Source: JACCXJ01 sp052387115 (GTDB lineage Bacteria > Pseudomonadota > Gammaproteobacteria > JACCXJ01). Taken from it: a stretch of DNA of 32,430 nucleotides. A program made the position numbers and the translations under genes. Position 1 is the first letter of the stretch. The number at the start of each line of letters is the position of its first letter. The stretch spans positions 1 through 32,430 of the forward strand of contig JBQTJM010000194.1 in assembly GCA_052387115.1 (NCBI GenBank), given 5' to 3'. Positions 16,091-24,279 of the stretch are shown piece after piece. A model generated the notes under the pieces. It was given only the letters and a program-made list of their open reading frames with translations. It had not been told where the DNA came from and searched no databases.

Positions 16091-17509
16091 ATGTCACACG
16101 TTCCTGAGCTGCCGAGTCTGAACGAGGTACCCGAAGAGGGACAGCGCAAGGCAATGCGCGGGGAGACTGCCCGCCTTTACGGCAAGGCGCTGCTCGAACG
16201 CCAATCGCAACGGGAATCGAACGCCCGTACTTATCCCCGGCACATCCCGATCGCTATCCGCCGTGCCCAGGGGATCTACGTCGAGGATGTGGAGGGCCGC
16301 GAGTATATCGACTGCTTGGCGGGCGCCGGTGCCTTGGCCCTAGGGCATTCCCATCCGGTGGTCGTCGAGGCGGTTCAGCGGGCCTTATCCGAATCGCTGC
16401 CCTGGCAGACCTTGGATCTCATGACACCTGTCAAGGATCAATTCATTCAAGACCTCTTCGCGAGCCTCCCCAACGAATGTGTACACAACGCCAGGATCCA
16501 GTTCTGCGGGCCGTCCGGCGCGGATGCCATCGAAGCCGCCCTCAAACTGGTGAAGACCGCCACCGGAAAGCGCTCCATTCTGGCCTTCCACGGCGCTTAT
16601 CACGGCATGACCCATGGGGCCTTGGGGCTGACCGGCGAGATCGGTCCGAAGCTCGCGGTGTCTGGCCTCATGGCCGAAGTCCATTTTCTCCCCTTTCCCT
16701 ACAGCTACCGCTGTCCCTTCGGTCTGGGCGGGGAGGCGGGCTGGCGAGCCTCCCTCGCCTATATCGAGCGCGTCCTGGACGACCCCAACAGCGGCATCAC
16801 GCCGCCCGCGGCGATGATCCTCGAAGCCGTACAGGGGGAGGGGGGTGTCATCCCGGGGCCGGATGAGTGGTTGAGCGCGATCCGCCGCCTCACCCGCGAG
16901 CGGTCGATTCCCTTGATCGTTGACGAGGTGCAGACGGGGCTTGGGCGGACAGGACGGATGTATGCCTTTGAGCATTCTGGCATTATCCCGGACGTGTTGG
17001 TGTTGTCGAAGGCGATTGGCGGTGGCCTGCCGCTCAGTGTGGTGATCTATTCGACTGAACTGGATCGCTGGCAGCCGGGAGCCCATGCGGGCACGTTCCG
17101 GGGCAATCAGCTCGCAATGGCCGCAGGCTCGGCTACGCTGCGATACATCCAAACGCAACGGCTCTGGGAACATTCAGACGCGATGGGAAGGCGTTTGATG
17201 TCCGCACTTTCCGAGCTCATGCCAGCGACCCGCTCGCTGGGTGAGGTGCGTGGGCGTGGGCTTATGATCGGCGTCGAGGTCGTGGGCAAGGACAAGGCGG
17301 ACCTCAGAGGACCTCATCCGCCCTATTGTCCGGAGATGGCGAGGCACATTCAGCAAGAGGCCTTGGCGCGCGGATTGATCCTGGAGCGCGGGGGTCGTTT
17401 GGGGAGTGTCGTGCGGTTCCTGCCGCCGCTGATTGTCACGCCCGAGCAGATCGATAGGATCGCGGCGCGATTCGCCGAGGCCATAAATGCTGCGGAAGCT
17501 CGGGTGTAG
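16091..17509 (+). CDS. dat: Diaminobutyrate--2-oxoglutarate aminotransferase (Dat/PvdH-like, class III, PLP)
   Basis: This enzyme interconverts aspartate semialdehyde and L-2,4-diaminobutyrate, a building block of pyoverdine-type siderophores and lipopeptides. The 472-residue protein shows the family start 'ARTYPRHIPIAIRRAQG', 'YIDCLAGAGALALGHSHP', the PLP-phosphate loop 'GPSGADAIEAAL', 'FHGAYHGMTHGALGLTG', the cofactor Asp in 'LIVDEVQTGLGRTG' and catalytic Lys307 in 'LSKAIGGGLPLS'. ATG 16091 is chosen over the open frame back to 16001 because homology starts near there. It probably supplied a precursor to the NRPS locus upstream. Alternatively, a class III transaminase could aminate the aldehyde made by the thioester reductase, as MxcL does in myxochelin B biosynthesis. 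A cysC gene formerly followed 44 bp downstream. Confidence 0.9.
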   Translation: MSHVPELPSLNEVPEEGQRKAMRGETARLYGKALLERQSQRESNARTYPRHIPIAIRRAQGIYVEDVEGREYIDCLAGAGALALGHSHPVVVEAVQRALSESLPWQTLDLMTPVKDQFIQDLFASLPNECVHNARIQFCGPSGADAIEAALKLVKTATGKRSILAFHGAYHGMTHGALGLTGEIGPKLAVSGLMAEVHFLPFPYSYRCPFGLGGEAGWRASLAYIERVLDDPNSGITPPAAMILEAVQGEGGVIPGPDEWLSAIRRLTRERSIPLIVDEVQTGLGRTGRMYAFEHSGIIPDVLVLSKAIGGGLPLSVVIYSTELDRWQPGAHAGTFRGNQLAMAAGSATLRYIQTQRLWEHSDAMGRRLMSALSELMPATRSLGEVRGRGLMIGVEVVGKDKADLRGPHPPYCPEMARHIQQEALARGLILERGGRLGSVVRFLPPLIVTPEQIDRIAARFAEAINAAEARV

Positions 17510-17553
17510 GTTGGTCTTTCGTGTCATATAAGCAAAGCCTGACAGGAGCAAGC

Positions 17554-17645
17554 ATGTGGGATCGCGACATCGATAGGCCGCGGAGTAGCCATACGGTCTG
17601 GCATCTCTCCAAGGTTACCCGGGCGGACCGCGAAACGCTATATGG
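17554..17645 (+). pseudogene. cysC: Adenylylsulfate kinase N-terminal fragment, cut by IS21
   Basis: A good ribosome site (AGGAG, 5 nt before ATG 17554) leads into 'SSHTVWHLSKVTRADRETLYG'. This matches the first ~30 residues of CysC (the 'VWH...VTR.DRE.L.G' block just before the P-loop segment). The frame then runs into the IS21 end; none of the kinase core is present on the other side of the element. CysC makes PAPS from APS, so the locus may once have fed sulfation or sulfate assimilation. Confidence 0.75.
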
Positions 17646-17650
17646 TGCGT

Positions 17651-17717
17651 ATTCCGGACCAAACTGATCACTGATTCCGGCGCAAACTGATCACTGATTC
17701 CGGCGCAAACTGATCAC
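17651..17717. repeat. IS21 left-end transposase-binding repeats
   Basis: Three units sharing 'caaactgatcac': 17651-17671, 17672-17694 and 17695-17717. The last two are perfect 23-bp tandem copies. Confidence 0.85.
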
Positions 17718-17818
17718 CGCTCCGGAGCGGTTTCCTATCGAGCGAAGCGTACGACGCGGGATAACCCGGCCGCCGGGGCCTTACCCTGTTGGATGGTTCC
17801 GACGAAAGGGCAAGGCCA

Positions 17819-19360
17819 ATGGCAAATACGAGGGTGTCCATGCGTAAGACGAAAGAGATCCTGCGCCTGCATCACGAAGCACGGCGCTCGGGGCGCGAGA
17901 TCGCCCGGACCCTGGGCGTGTCGCCGGCAACGGTCCAAGAGTGCCTGCGCCGCGCGCGCATCGCCGGGGTGGACTGGACAGCGGCGCGTGACCTGAACGA
18001 TACGGTGCTGGAGGGCCGGCTGTATCCGCCGCCCGCGGCGCCTACGCTCGACGACCGGCCGCTGCCGGACTTCGCCGAGCTGCACGCCCAGCTCAAACGC
18101 AAAGGCGTGACGCTGGCGCTTTTGTGGGAGGAGTACAAGGCCCTCACCCCCGAGGGCCTGCAGTACAGCCAGTTCTGCGAGCGTTACCGGCGCTACAGCG
18201 CACGGGTGGACTTGGTCATGCGCCAGCCCCACCGCGCCGGGGAGAAGCTGTTCGTCGACTACGCCGGGCCGACGGTGCCGGTCGTCGATCGCGGTACCGG
18301 TGAGATCCGTGCGGCGCAGATCTTCGTCGCCGTGCTGGGAGCGAGTAACTACACCTACGCTGAGGCGACGTGGACGCAAACACTGCCTGACTGGATCGGG
18401 TCGCACGTGCGGGCGTTGAGCTATTTTGGATCGACACCTGAAATTATCGTCCCGGACAATCTCAAGAGCGCCGTTACCCGCGCCGATCGCTACGAGCCGG
18501 GTCTGAATCCGACCTACCAAGAGTTCGCCGAACATTACGGCGTAGCGATTATCCCAGCGCGGGCCAGAAAGCCGCGTGATAAAGCCAAAGCTGAAAATGG
18601 GGTGCTCCTGGTCGAACGTTGGATCTTGGCGCGCCTGCGTCATCACGCGTTCTTCCGCCTCGGCGATCTGAATACCGAGATCGACACATTGCTCTCGGCG
18701 CTGAACCGGCGTCCGTTCCGCAAGCTGCCGGGCTCGCGGCGCACGCTCTTCGAACAGCTCGACCGTCCGGCCATGAAGCCGCTGCCCGTACCGCCCTACG
18801 TGTTCGCCGAGTGGCGGCAACCGCGCGTGCATATCGACTATCACGTCGAGGTCGACCGCCACTACTATTCGGTGCCCTACGCGCTGGTCAGTCACGTCGT
18901 GGACGCACGCATCACGGCGCACATCGTCGAGCTGTTCTACCGCGGCCAACGCGTCGCCTCACACGTGCGCTCGCATCTCTTGGGGCGATACACCACCGAT
19001 CCGGCGCACATGCCCAAGGCCCATCAGCACTACGCCGCCTGGACACCGCGGCGGCTCATCGATTGGGCCGAAAAGAGCGGCGCGGCGACCGCCAAGCTCA
19101 TCGAGGTCATCCTCACCACTCGCGCCCATCCCCAACAGGGCTTCCGCTCCTGCCTGGGCATCATGCGGTTGGGTAAGCACTACGGTGTCGCGCGTCTGGA
19201 GGGGGCCTGCCAGCGCGCTCTCGTCCTCGGCGCTCACAGCTACAAGAGTGTCGAGTCGATTTTGAAACGTGGTTTGGACGGCGAGCCATTACCGGCCACG
19301 GCGTCTTCCACCCCGGCGATCACTCACGACAACGTGCGCGGCGCCGGTTATTACCACTGA
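17819..19360 (+). CDS. istA: IS21 transposase IstA (DDE integrase)
   Basis: The N-terminal helix-turn-helix 'MRKTKEILRLHHEARRSG' and 'REIARTLGVSPATVQECL' binds the terminal repeats. The DDE catalytic core follows, with the Asp of 'LFVDYAGPTVPV', the Asp of 'IIVPDNLKSAV' and the Glu of 'RDKAKAENGVLLVERW'. A C-terminal beta-barrel region follows ('VDRHYYSVPYALV'). At 513 residues it is full length for the family. ATG 17819 has a plausible ribosome site (AAAGGG, 8 nt upstream); the frame is open 10 codons further. It is followed by istB after 25 bp. The gene appears intact, so the element could be active. Confidence 0.95.
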   Translation: MANTRVSMRKTKEILRLHHEARRSGREIARTLGVSPATVQECLRRARIAGVDWTAARDLNDTVLEGRLYPPPAAPTLDDRPLPDFAELHAQLKRKGVTLALLWEEYKALTPEGLQYSQFCERYRRYSARVDLVMRQPHRAGEKLFVDYAGPTVPVVDRGTGEIRAAQIFVAVLGASNYTYAEATWTQTLPDWIGSHVRALSYFGSTPEIIVPDNLKSAVTRADRYEPGLNPTYQEFAEHYGVAIIPARARKPRDKAKAENGVLLVERWILARLRHHAFFRLGDLNTEIDTLLSALNRRPFRKLPGSRRTLFEQLDRPAMKPLPVPPYVFAEWRQPRVHIDYHVEVDRHYYSVPYALVSHVVDARITAHIVELFYRGQRVASHVRSHLLGRYTTDPAHMPKAHQHYAAWTPRRLIDWAEKSGAATAKLIEVILTTRAHPQQGFRSCLGIMRLGKHYGVARLEGACQRALVLGAHSYKSVESILKRGLDGEPLPATASSTPAITHDNVRGAGYYH

Positions 19361-19385
19361 CCCACACCTACGATAGGAGAGTATC

Positions 19386-20144
19386 ATGTTGACCCATCCC
19401 ACGATCGAAAAACTGCACACCCTGCATTTGACCGGCATGGCGCGCGCATTAGAGGCTCAGCGCCACCTGCCCGACAGCGATACACTGAGCTTCGAGGAGC
19501 ACCTCGGCCTCTTGCTCGACGCCGAGAGCACCGAGCGCGACAACCGCCGTTTGCAGACCCGTTTGCGCACCGCCGCCCTGCGTTCCACCGCCTGCCTGGA
19601 GGATATCGATTATCGCCATCACCGCGGCTTGGACAAGAGCCTGATGAAAAAGCTCGCCACCGGCCAGTGGCTGCACGAGCACCTCAATGTGCTCATCACC
19701 GGACCGAGCGGGATCGGAAAAAGCTGGTTGGCGTGCGCGCTCGCGCATCAAGCGTGTCGCCAGGGCTTCACCGCCCGCTACCTGCGTCTACCGCGCTTGC
19801 TCACCGAGCTCGCCATCGCCCGAGGTGATGGTCGCTACCGCAAGCTCCTCGCACAGCTCGCCCGCCTCGACGTGATCATCCTCGATGACTTCGGCCTCGC
19901 CGCCCTGACCGAAGAGCAGCGGCGCGATCTGCTCGAGATCCTCGAGGACCGTTACGAGCGGCGTTGCACTGTGGTGACCAGCCAATACCCGGTCGAGCAC
20001 TGGCATGACCTCATCGGCGATCCCACCCTGGCCGACGCGATCCTAGACCGGCTCGTGCACAACGCCTACCGGCTTAACCTGAAAGGAGAATCAATGCGAA
20101 AGCGAGCGAGATCGTTGACCGATACCGGGCCGACACGCTTATAA
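19386..20144 (+). CDS. istB: IS21 helper ATPase IstB
   Basis: A 252-residue AAA+ ATPase, DnaC-like, that assists IstA in target selection. Walker A is 'GPSGIGKSW', Walker B 'DVIILDDFGLA', sensor 'CTVVTSQYPVEHWHDLIGD', and the end 'LDRLVHNAYRLNLKGESMRK' is strongly family-typical. The ribosome site AGGAGA lies 5 nt before ATG 19386. It appears complete. Confidence 0.95.
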   Translation: MLTHPTIEKLHTLHLTGMARALEAQRHLPDSDTLSFEEHLGLLLDAESTERDNRRLQTRLRTAALRSTACLEDIDYRHHRGLDKSLMKKLATGQWLHEHLNVLITGPSGIGKSWLACALAHQACRQGFTARYLRLPRLLTELAIARGDGRYRKLLAQLARLDVIILDDFGLAALTEEQRRDLLEILEDRYERRCTVVTSQYPVEHWHDLIGDPTLADAILDRLVHNAYRLNLKGESMRKRARSLTDTGPTRL

Positions 20145-20176
20145 TGCACCAACCCCGCGTCGCTGCGCTCCGAAGG

Positions 20177-20246
20177 GGTGATCAGTTTCGACCGGAACGG
20201 GTGATCAGTTTGCTCCGGATTGGATGATCAGATTGAGCGGAATGCA
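20177..20246. repeat. IS21 right-end transposase-binding repeats
   Basis: Inverted relative to the left end: 'gtgatcagttt' at 20178 and 20201, and a diverged 'gatgatcagatt' near 20224. The spacing resembles the three left-end units. Confidence 0.8.
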
Positions 20247-20472
20247 CAGTGGAGACGCTGGTGTTGAGCACGGCGGCGAACACCGCCTGGCTGACGTGCG
20301 CCTTCTCGCGCAGCGACTTGATCTTCTGCGGGGGCATCTCTTCCACGTCTAGATGGCACAGCGCATCGAGCTCACGCATGCGGCGCTTGCTGATCAAACC
20401 CGCTTCGTGCAAACCACAGGCGGTTTCGTGCATTTCCTCGAGGATTCTACTCTTACGCGTTGTCGTTGCCAT
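20247..20472 (-). pseudogene. higA: HigA-type helix-turn-helix antitoxin, C-terminus removed by IS21
   Basis: The frame begins MATTTRKSRILEEMHETA and proceeds through 'DALCHLDVEEMPPQKIKSL' to the helix-turn-helix 'REKAHVSQAVFAAVLNTSVSTV'. Exactly at the IS21 terminus the native sequence ends; about 21 residues encoded by the IS end (to TGA on the minus strand at 20182) would be appended. The usual continuation ('..KWERG..RP.G..LKLL') is missing, so the recognition helix is barely complete and the last helices are lost. Its start overlaps the toxin stop by 20 bp, the HigBA order. Confidence 0.85.
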
Positions 20473-20839
20473 GACACACCTCTACAATCTCACCGGCCGA
20501 TAAGGCGACCGAAATCTGTCGGTCACCGAGCTCCAGTGGTTCTTTCGTCACTTCCTGGAATAATTTCAACTCCTCCTTATCAAGGTTGGCGCGCTCGTTC
20601 TTGCCGAAGCCATAAAGAAAAAACCAGCGGCTTTCCAAATTGGTGGCGACAATGGTCCGCGCGCCACCGCGTTTCCCCCGGCCTGGCAGCCCGACGCGCT
20701 TCTTCACCACGTGCCCGCCGAGGTCGGCATCGATAAGCCCTTGCTCCATCTCAGTGACGGCCCCGTGGAGCGCAGCATCCGACAGCCCCGCCTTCTGCAT
20801 CCAGCGGGTAAAGGTTCGGGTCCTGAAGACTCTCTTCAT
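20453..20839 (-). CDS. higB: RelE/HigB-type toxin
   Basis: A 128-residue RelE-fold ribosome-dependent mRNA interferase of the longer HigB2/PF06296-like group. Seen in the sequence: 'RVFRTRTFTRWMQKAGLSD', 'VVKKRVGLPGRGKRGGARTI' and 'WFFLYGFGKNERANLDKEEL', the basic and aromatic core expected for this family. Homology begins at ATG 20839; the upstream extension is unrelated. No strong ribosome site is visible. A palindromic operator lies just upstream. The toxin is complete while its antitoxin is truncated by IS21, an unusual and potentially harmful state unless the shortened antitoxin still works, expression is off, or an antitoxin elsewhere compensates. Confidence 0.87.
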   Translation of the reverse strand: MKRVFRTRTFTRWMQKAGLSDAALHGAVTEMEQGLIDADLGGHVVKKRVGLPGRGKRGGARTIVATNLESRWFFLYGFGKNERANLDKEELKLFQEVTKEPLELGDRQISVALSAGEIVEVCHGNDNA

Positions 20840-20846
20840 TGAGACC

Positions 20847-20869
20847 AGTATATCACATGGTGATATACT
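20847..20869 (-). promoter_or_regulatory. Palindromic operator/promoter of higBA
   Basis: A perfect 10-bp inverted repeat, agtatatcac and gtgatatact, with a 3-bp centre, lies 8 bp upstream of the toxin start. TATACT on the minus strand (20852-20847) could be the -10 box, so HigA binding would block transcription. Confidence 0.65.
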
Positions 20870-21022
20870 TTTGACTGGAAACCCACCGCGTCTTGTAACC
20901 ACCCGCGCCAAGTCTTCCCTGGGATTCACTACGCCAATGTCAATGGTATTCATCGAATTTCTCAAGAAAGCCGCTCGATGTCCGCGTAAAAATCTGACCA
21001 AACATATTTGAAATCTTCCACT

Positions 21023-21178
21023 CCAGAAATGTAGGGTGGGTTCGGCATGCCTTTTATGCCGCAACCCACCGACTTGGCCCGCGCAGCGGGTCTCCCTTCC
21101 CAGGCCGTACTCCAAGTGTCGGCCGACGGGTTGGTGGGTTACGCCGCAAACAGCGCGGCTAACCCACCCTACATTTTA
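21023..21178. repeat. Dispersed repeat A, copy 2
   Basis: About 156 bp matching 13017-13170. The outer inverted repeats are perfect here: tgtagggtgggtt at 21030-21042 and aacccaccctaca at 21161-21173. An internal hairpin lies at each end. There is no coding capacity. Confidence 0.88.
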
Positions 21179-21310
21179 TCCGAAGCGGGAGGGCCTGTGC
21201 GTTTCTTGGAGTCGTTTTGTTCAACACGCAAGAGGTGAGTATCTAACCAAACATAGTTGAAATTTCGGGCAAGCCACCCAAGTCCCTGTCCTTACGGGAC
21301 CGTCATCGTC

Positions 21311-21427
21311 TTTTCTCCCTCTCCCTCCGGGAGAGGGTTGGGGTGAGGGGATCAGAATCACAATCATCGACGAAAGTGTTTGATTTGATTCCCCTCATCC
21401 TAACCTTCTCCCTGAGGGAGAAGGGAC
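21311..21427. repeat. Paired palindromic repeat, BIME-like
   Basis: Two inverted half-elements, each with its own small palindrome: 'ctctccctccgggagag' plus 'ggttggggtgagggg' on the left, 'cccctcatcctaacc' plus 'ttctccctgagggagaa' on the right, about 40 bp apart. Confidence 0.75.
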
Positions 21428-21493
21428 TTCCAGATTTGTTGAAGTCGATCTGTATAACATTGGTTGCATGAGAATCTAGCCAAAGACATTCTA

Positions 21494-21778
21494 TCCCTTC
21501 CCCCCCAATTAAAGGGGGATAGGATGGGGTTGAGCCTATCCGAAGCGCGGTGCTCGACCCCCCACCCAACCGTCCCCCGCTACGCAGGGGAGGGAAACCG
21601 GAGACTCCCTCCCCTGTCTGCGCTTTCTGCGGACGGGGGAGGGTGGGGTGGGGGCCAAGCCCTTAAGCCGCTGACCAAGCCTCGTCTCGGCCTGACGCGC
21701 CTGGCCCCCACCCTCACCCTCCCCCGCTACGCAGGGGAGGGAATACCCTGGCGCCGTGGGTTGGCGAGCCCGCAGCGA
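21494..21778. repeat. Dispersed repeat C, copy 1
   Basis: About 285 bp, matching 27705-27985 in the same orientation with only scattered differences. It contains the internally repeated motif 'cccgctacgcaggggaggga' twice. The pair brackets the acylase and RND genes. Confidence 0.9.
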
Positions 21779-21885
21779 TCCTGAGCGGAGGTGCGGCAAA
21801 TTGTCGCATTCACAAGAGTGGCGAATAGGGGCAAGATGGATCCTGTTCGAAGGGTAGGAGCCTCGCGAATAGTTTCGTGCTACCG

Positions 21886-24279
21886 ATGCGTGTACGTCGC
21901 CTCATCCGATATTGGGTCGCCTGGGTGGCGGTGGCTGCGGCGATCGTGGGCGGATTGGGGTTTGCCGCCTTACGCCTCTCGCTGCCCGGGGAGGGGCAGG
22001 CTTCGGTCTACGGCTTGAGCGCGCCGGTTTCGGTCGCGATGGATCGTTTCGGTGTACCGCTCATTAGCGCCGGGTCGCGCCTGGATGCCTTTCGTGCGCT
22101 CGGGTACGTGAGCGCGCGGGATCGGTTGTTTCAGATGGACGTGTTGCGACGGAAAAGCGCGGGTCGGCTCGCCGAGATCTTTGGCGAAGCCGCGGTTGGA
22201 ACGGATAGGGAGCAACGGGTGTTCGGATTCGAAGGTGTAACGAGAGAGGTTGCGCGGCGGATCCCTACGGACCAACGGGAGGCGTTGGCCGCCTATGCCG
22301 ATGGGGTCAACGGCGCCATCGAGCGTATGACGGTGCTTCCCTTCGAATTTCTCCTGCTCGGGCATCGCCCGGAGCGCTGGCGTATCGAGGACAGCCTGCT
22401 GGTCGTGCTCGGCATGTTCGATACCCTGAGCAAGTCCGAATGGGAGGAGCGCATGTTGAGCGTGATGGAGCGTGCGCTGCCTTCGGAGGTGTACAGGTTC
22501 CTCACTCCCGAGACGGACCATTACACGCGGTCCGTTCTAGGGGAAGGAGAGTTTGAGCGAAGGGCGGAACGGGTTCCGGTGGAAGTATTGAGATCGCTGC
22601 TCGGATCGGACGGGCAGGGGCAGAAGCAGGCGGATCTCGTGCGGACTTCACTCGTGCAGCCGGGTTCCAACGCCTGGGCCGTGGCCGGTGTCAAGACCCA
22701 GGACGGCCGCGCGATCCTGGCGAACGACATGCACCTGGCGATTTCGGTTCCGAGCGTGTGGTACCGTTGCCAACTGCGGTTCGAAGGGGTGGATATCGAC
22801 GGTGTCAACCTACCTGGAACGCCCCTCATCATCGCCGGTGCCACGCGACGCCTCGCGTGGGGGATGACCACGCTGATCGCGGACGTTCTGGATCTGGTGA
22901 AGATCGAGGTGAATCCGGAGGATCCCGAGGAATACCGTACCCCCGAGGGTTGGAGGCGCTTCGAGAAGAGGCATGAGTCGATTGGAGTCAAGGGGGCATC
23001 GGCGCGTGGGATCGATATCAAGACCACGATCTGGGGGCCGGTCGCGATGAAGCCGCTCTTGGGGCAGCCGGTCGCCATCCATTGGACCGCACTCGACCCG
23101 GAGGCCGTGAACATCGGACTCCTCGATATCGACCAGGCGGAGACCTTAGAGCAAGGGCTCACGGTCATGAACAAAACGGGCGGGCCGCCGCTCAATGTGA
23201 TTTTGGCCGACAACTCGGGCCGCGTCGCCTGGACCACGATGGGCCGGCTGCCCCTGCGTCGCGGGTTCGATGGAGCCGTGAGTAGGTCCTGGACGGACGG
23301 GTCGGTGGGGTGGACGGGTTACATCCCGCCCGCGGAGCTTCCCCGTGGGGTCGACCCACCTCAGGGCTTTGTGGTGAGTGCCAACAACCGCGCTGTGGGC
23401 AAGGACTACCCGTACCCCATCGGTCACGGCTTCGCCAGCGGCTATCGTGCTTACCGCATTGCCGAACGCCTTCGCGCCATGGACCGCATCGAGGAGGAGG
23501 ACATGCTCCGGCTCCAGCTCGATACCACGGCCGGGGCCTATGGGTTTTACCGCGATATCGCCCTCGGTGCACTGACCCCGAAGGCTCTGAAAGACAAACC
23601 GGGACGGCGCGAGCTGCGGGATCATCTCGAGGCATGGGACGGGCGGGCGGAAGTCGGGAGTCTGGGGCTCGGTGTGCTCATTCGGTTTCGGGAGGCGCTG
23701 GCCAAAGCCGTGTTCGAACCTCTCCTGCGTTCCTGTCGCGCGTTGGATGAGGCGTTCCAATACCACTGGGTGCATCTCGATCTTCCCTTGCAGGCAGTGC
23801 TGACGGCAAAGGATCCGAGACTCGTGCCGGAGCGAGAAAGCCATTCCGACTGGGATGCCTTTCTCCTTGCCAAGCTTGAAGAGAGCGCGCAGGCCCTGAT
23901 GCAGCAGCATTCGGTCGAGTCCTTGCGTGATCTCACCTGGGGCCGAATCAACGTCGCCGAATATGCCCATCCCTTGAGCGGCGGGCTCCCCGGGCTCGGG
24001 ATATTTCTCGATCTACCGCGCGATCCATTGCCAGGTTGCGGTTTCTGTGTGCGCGTGGATTCGGCAAGAGGGGGTGCCAGTGAGCGGCTCGTCGTCTCAC
24101 CGGCGCATCCGGAGGACGGGATCCTGAAGATCCCGGGCGGTCAATCGGGCCACCCCCTGTCACCGCACTATCGAGACCAGCACCCCTACTGGGTGAACGG
24201 GCTGCCGATCCCCTTTAGGTCTGGCGAAACCACGCACAGCCTTCAGCTTGTCCCAGCCGAGCCGGCGGGCGCGAACTGA
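21886..24279 (+). CDS. Penicillin acylase family protein (Ntn hydrolase, PvdQ/AHL-acylase-like)
   Basis: This is a periplasmic or membrane-anchored N-terminal nucleophile amidase made as one chain and self-cleaved into alpha and beta subunits. An N-terminal helix (YWVAWVAVAAAIVGG) acts as signal or anchor. The alpha region shows 'DRFGVPLISAGSRLDAFRAL' and 'YVSARDRLFQMDVLRR', the family's opening motifs. The cleavage site and nucleophile are in 'QPGSNAWAV', with catalytic Ser261 following Gly. 'LANDMHLAISVPSVWY' and 'INLPGTPLIIAG'-like text ('VNLPGTPLIIAGATRRLAWG') form the early beta subunit. At ~797 residues the length is normal. GTG 21877 is an alternative start. In pyoverdine producers a related acylase (PvdQ) removes the lipid from the exported precursor, which would fit the exporter and NRPS upstream; quorum-signal hydrolysis is the other possibility. 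Confidence 0.9.
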   Translation: MRVRRLIRYWVAWVAVAAAIVGGLGFAALRLSLPGEGQASVYGLSAPVSVAMDRFGVPLISAGSRLDAFRALGYVSARDRLFQMDVLRRKSAGRLAEIFGEAAVGTDREQRVFGFEGVTREVARRIPTDQREALAAYADGVNGAIERMTVLPFEFLLLGHRPERWRIEDSLLVVLGMFDTLSKSEWEERMLSVMERALPSEVYRFLTPETDHYTRSVLGEGEFERRAERVPVEVLRSLLGSDGQGQKQADLVRTSLVQPGSNAWAVAGVKTQDGRAILANDMHLAISVPSVWYRCQLRFEGVDIDGVNLPGTPLIIAGATRRLAWGMTTLIADVLDLVKIEVNPEDPEEYRTPEGWRRFEKRHESIGVKGASARGIDIKTTIWGPVAMKPLLGQPVAIHWTALDPEAVNIGLLDIDQAETLEQGLTVMNKTGGPPLNVILADNSGRVAWTTMGRLPLRRGFDGAVSRSWTDGSVGWTGYIPPAELPRGVDPPQGFVVSANNRAVGKDYPYPIGHGFASGYRAYRIAERLRAMDRIEEEDMLRLQLDTTAGAYGFYRDIALGALTPKALKDKPGRRELRDHLEAWDGRAEVGSLGLGVLIRFREALAKAVFEPLLRSCRALDEAFQYHWVHLDLPLQAVLTAKDPRLVPERESHSDWDAFLLAKLEESAQALMQQHSVESLRDLTWGRINVAEYAHPLSGGLPGLGIFLDLPRDPLPGCGFCVRVDSARGGASERLVVSPAHPEDGILKIPGGQSGHPLSPHYRDQHPYWVNGLPIPFRSGETTHSLQLVPAEPAGAN

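Larger units (their letters stand above)
17646..20246 (+). mobile_element. IS21-family insertion sequence, complete
   Basis: A 2.6-kb element with istA and istB, TG...CA termini and multiple terminal repeats, as expected for IS21. Left end TGCGTATTCCGG; right end, read inwards, TGCATTCCGCTC. The flanks are unrelated genes (cysC on the left, higA on the right), and I find no 4-8 bp target duplication (left flank ...tatgg, right flank cagtg...). The element therefore sits at a rearrangement junction. Confidence 0.93.

Noticed and set aside
17672..17717. Tandem 23-bp repeats considered as a CRISPR or iteron array
   Set aside because: There are only two exact units plus one variant, no spacers, and the matching inverted set at the other IS end shows they are IS21 terminal repeats.
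17735..18949. 404-codon minus-strand ORF
   Set aside because: It is antisense to istA and has no recognisable motif.
23146..23970. 274-codon minus-strand ORF
   Set aside because: It is a shadow of the acylase gene.
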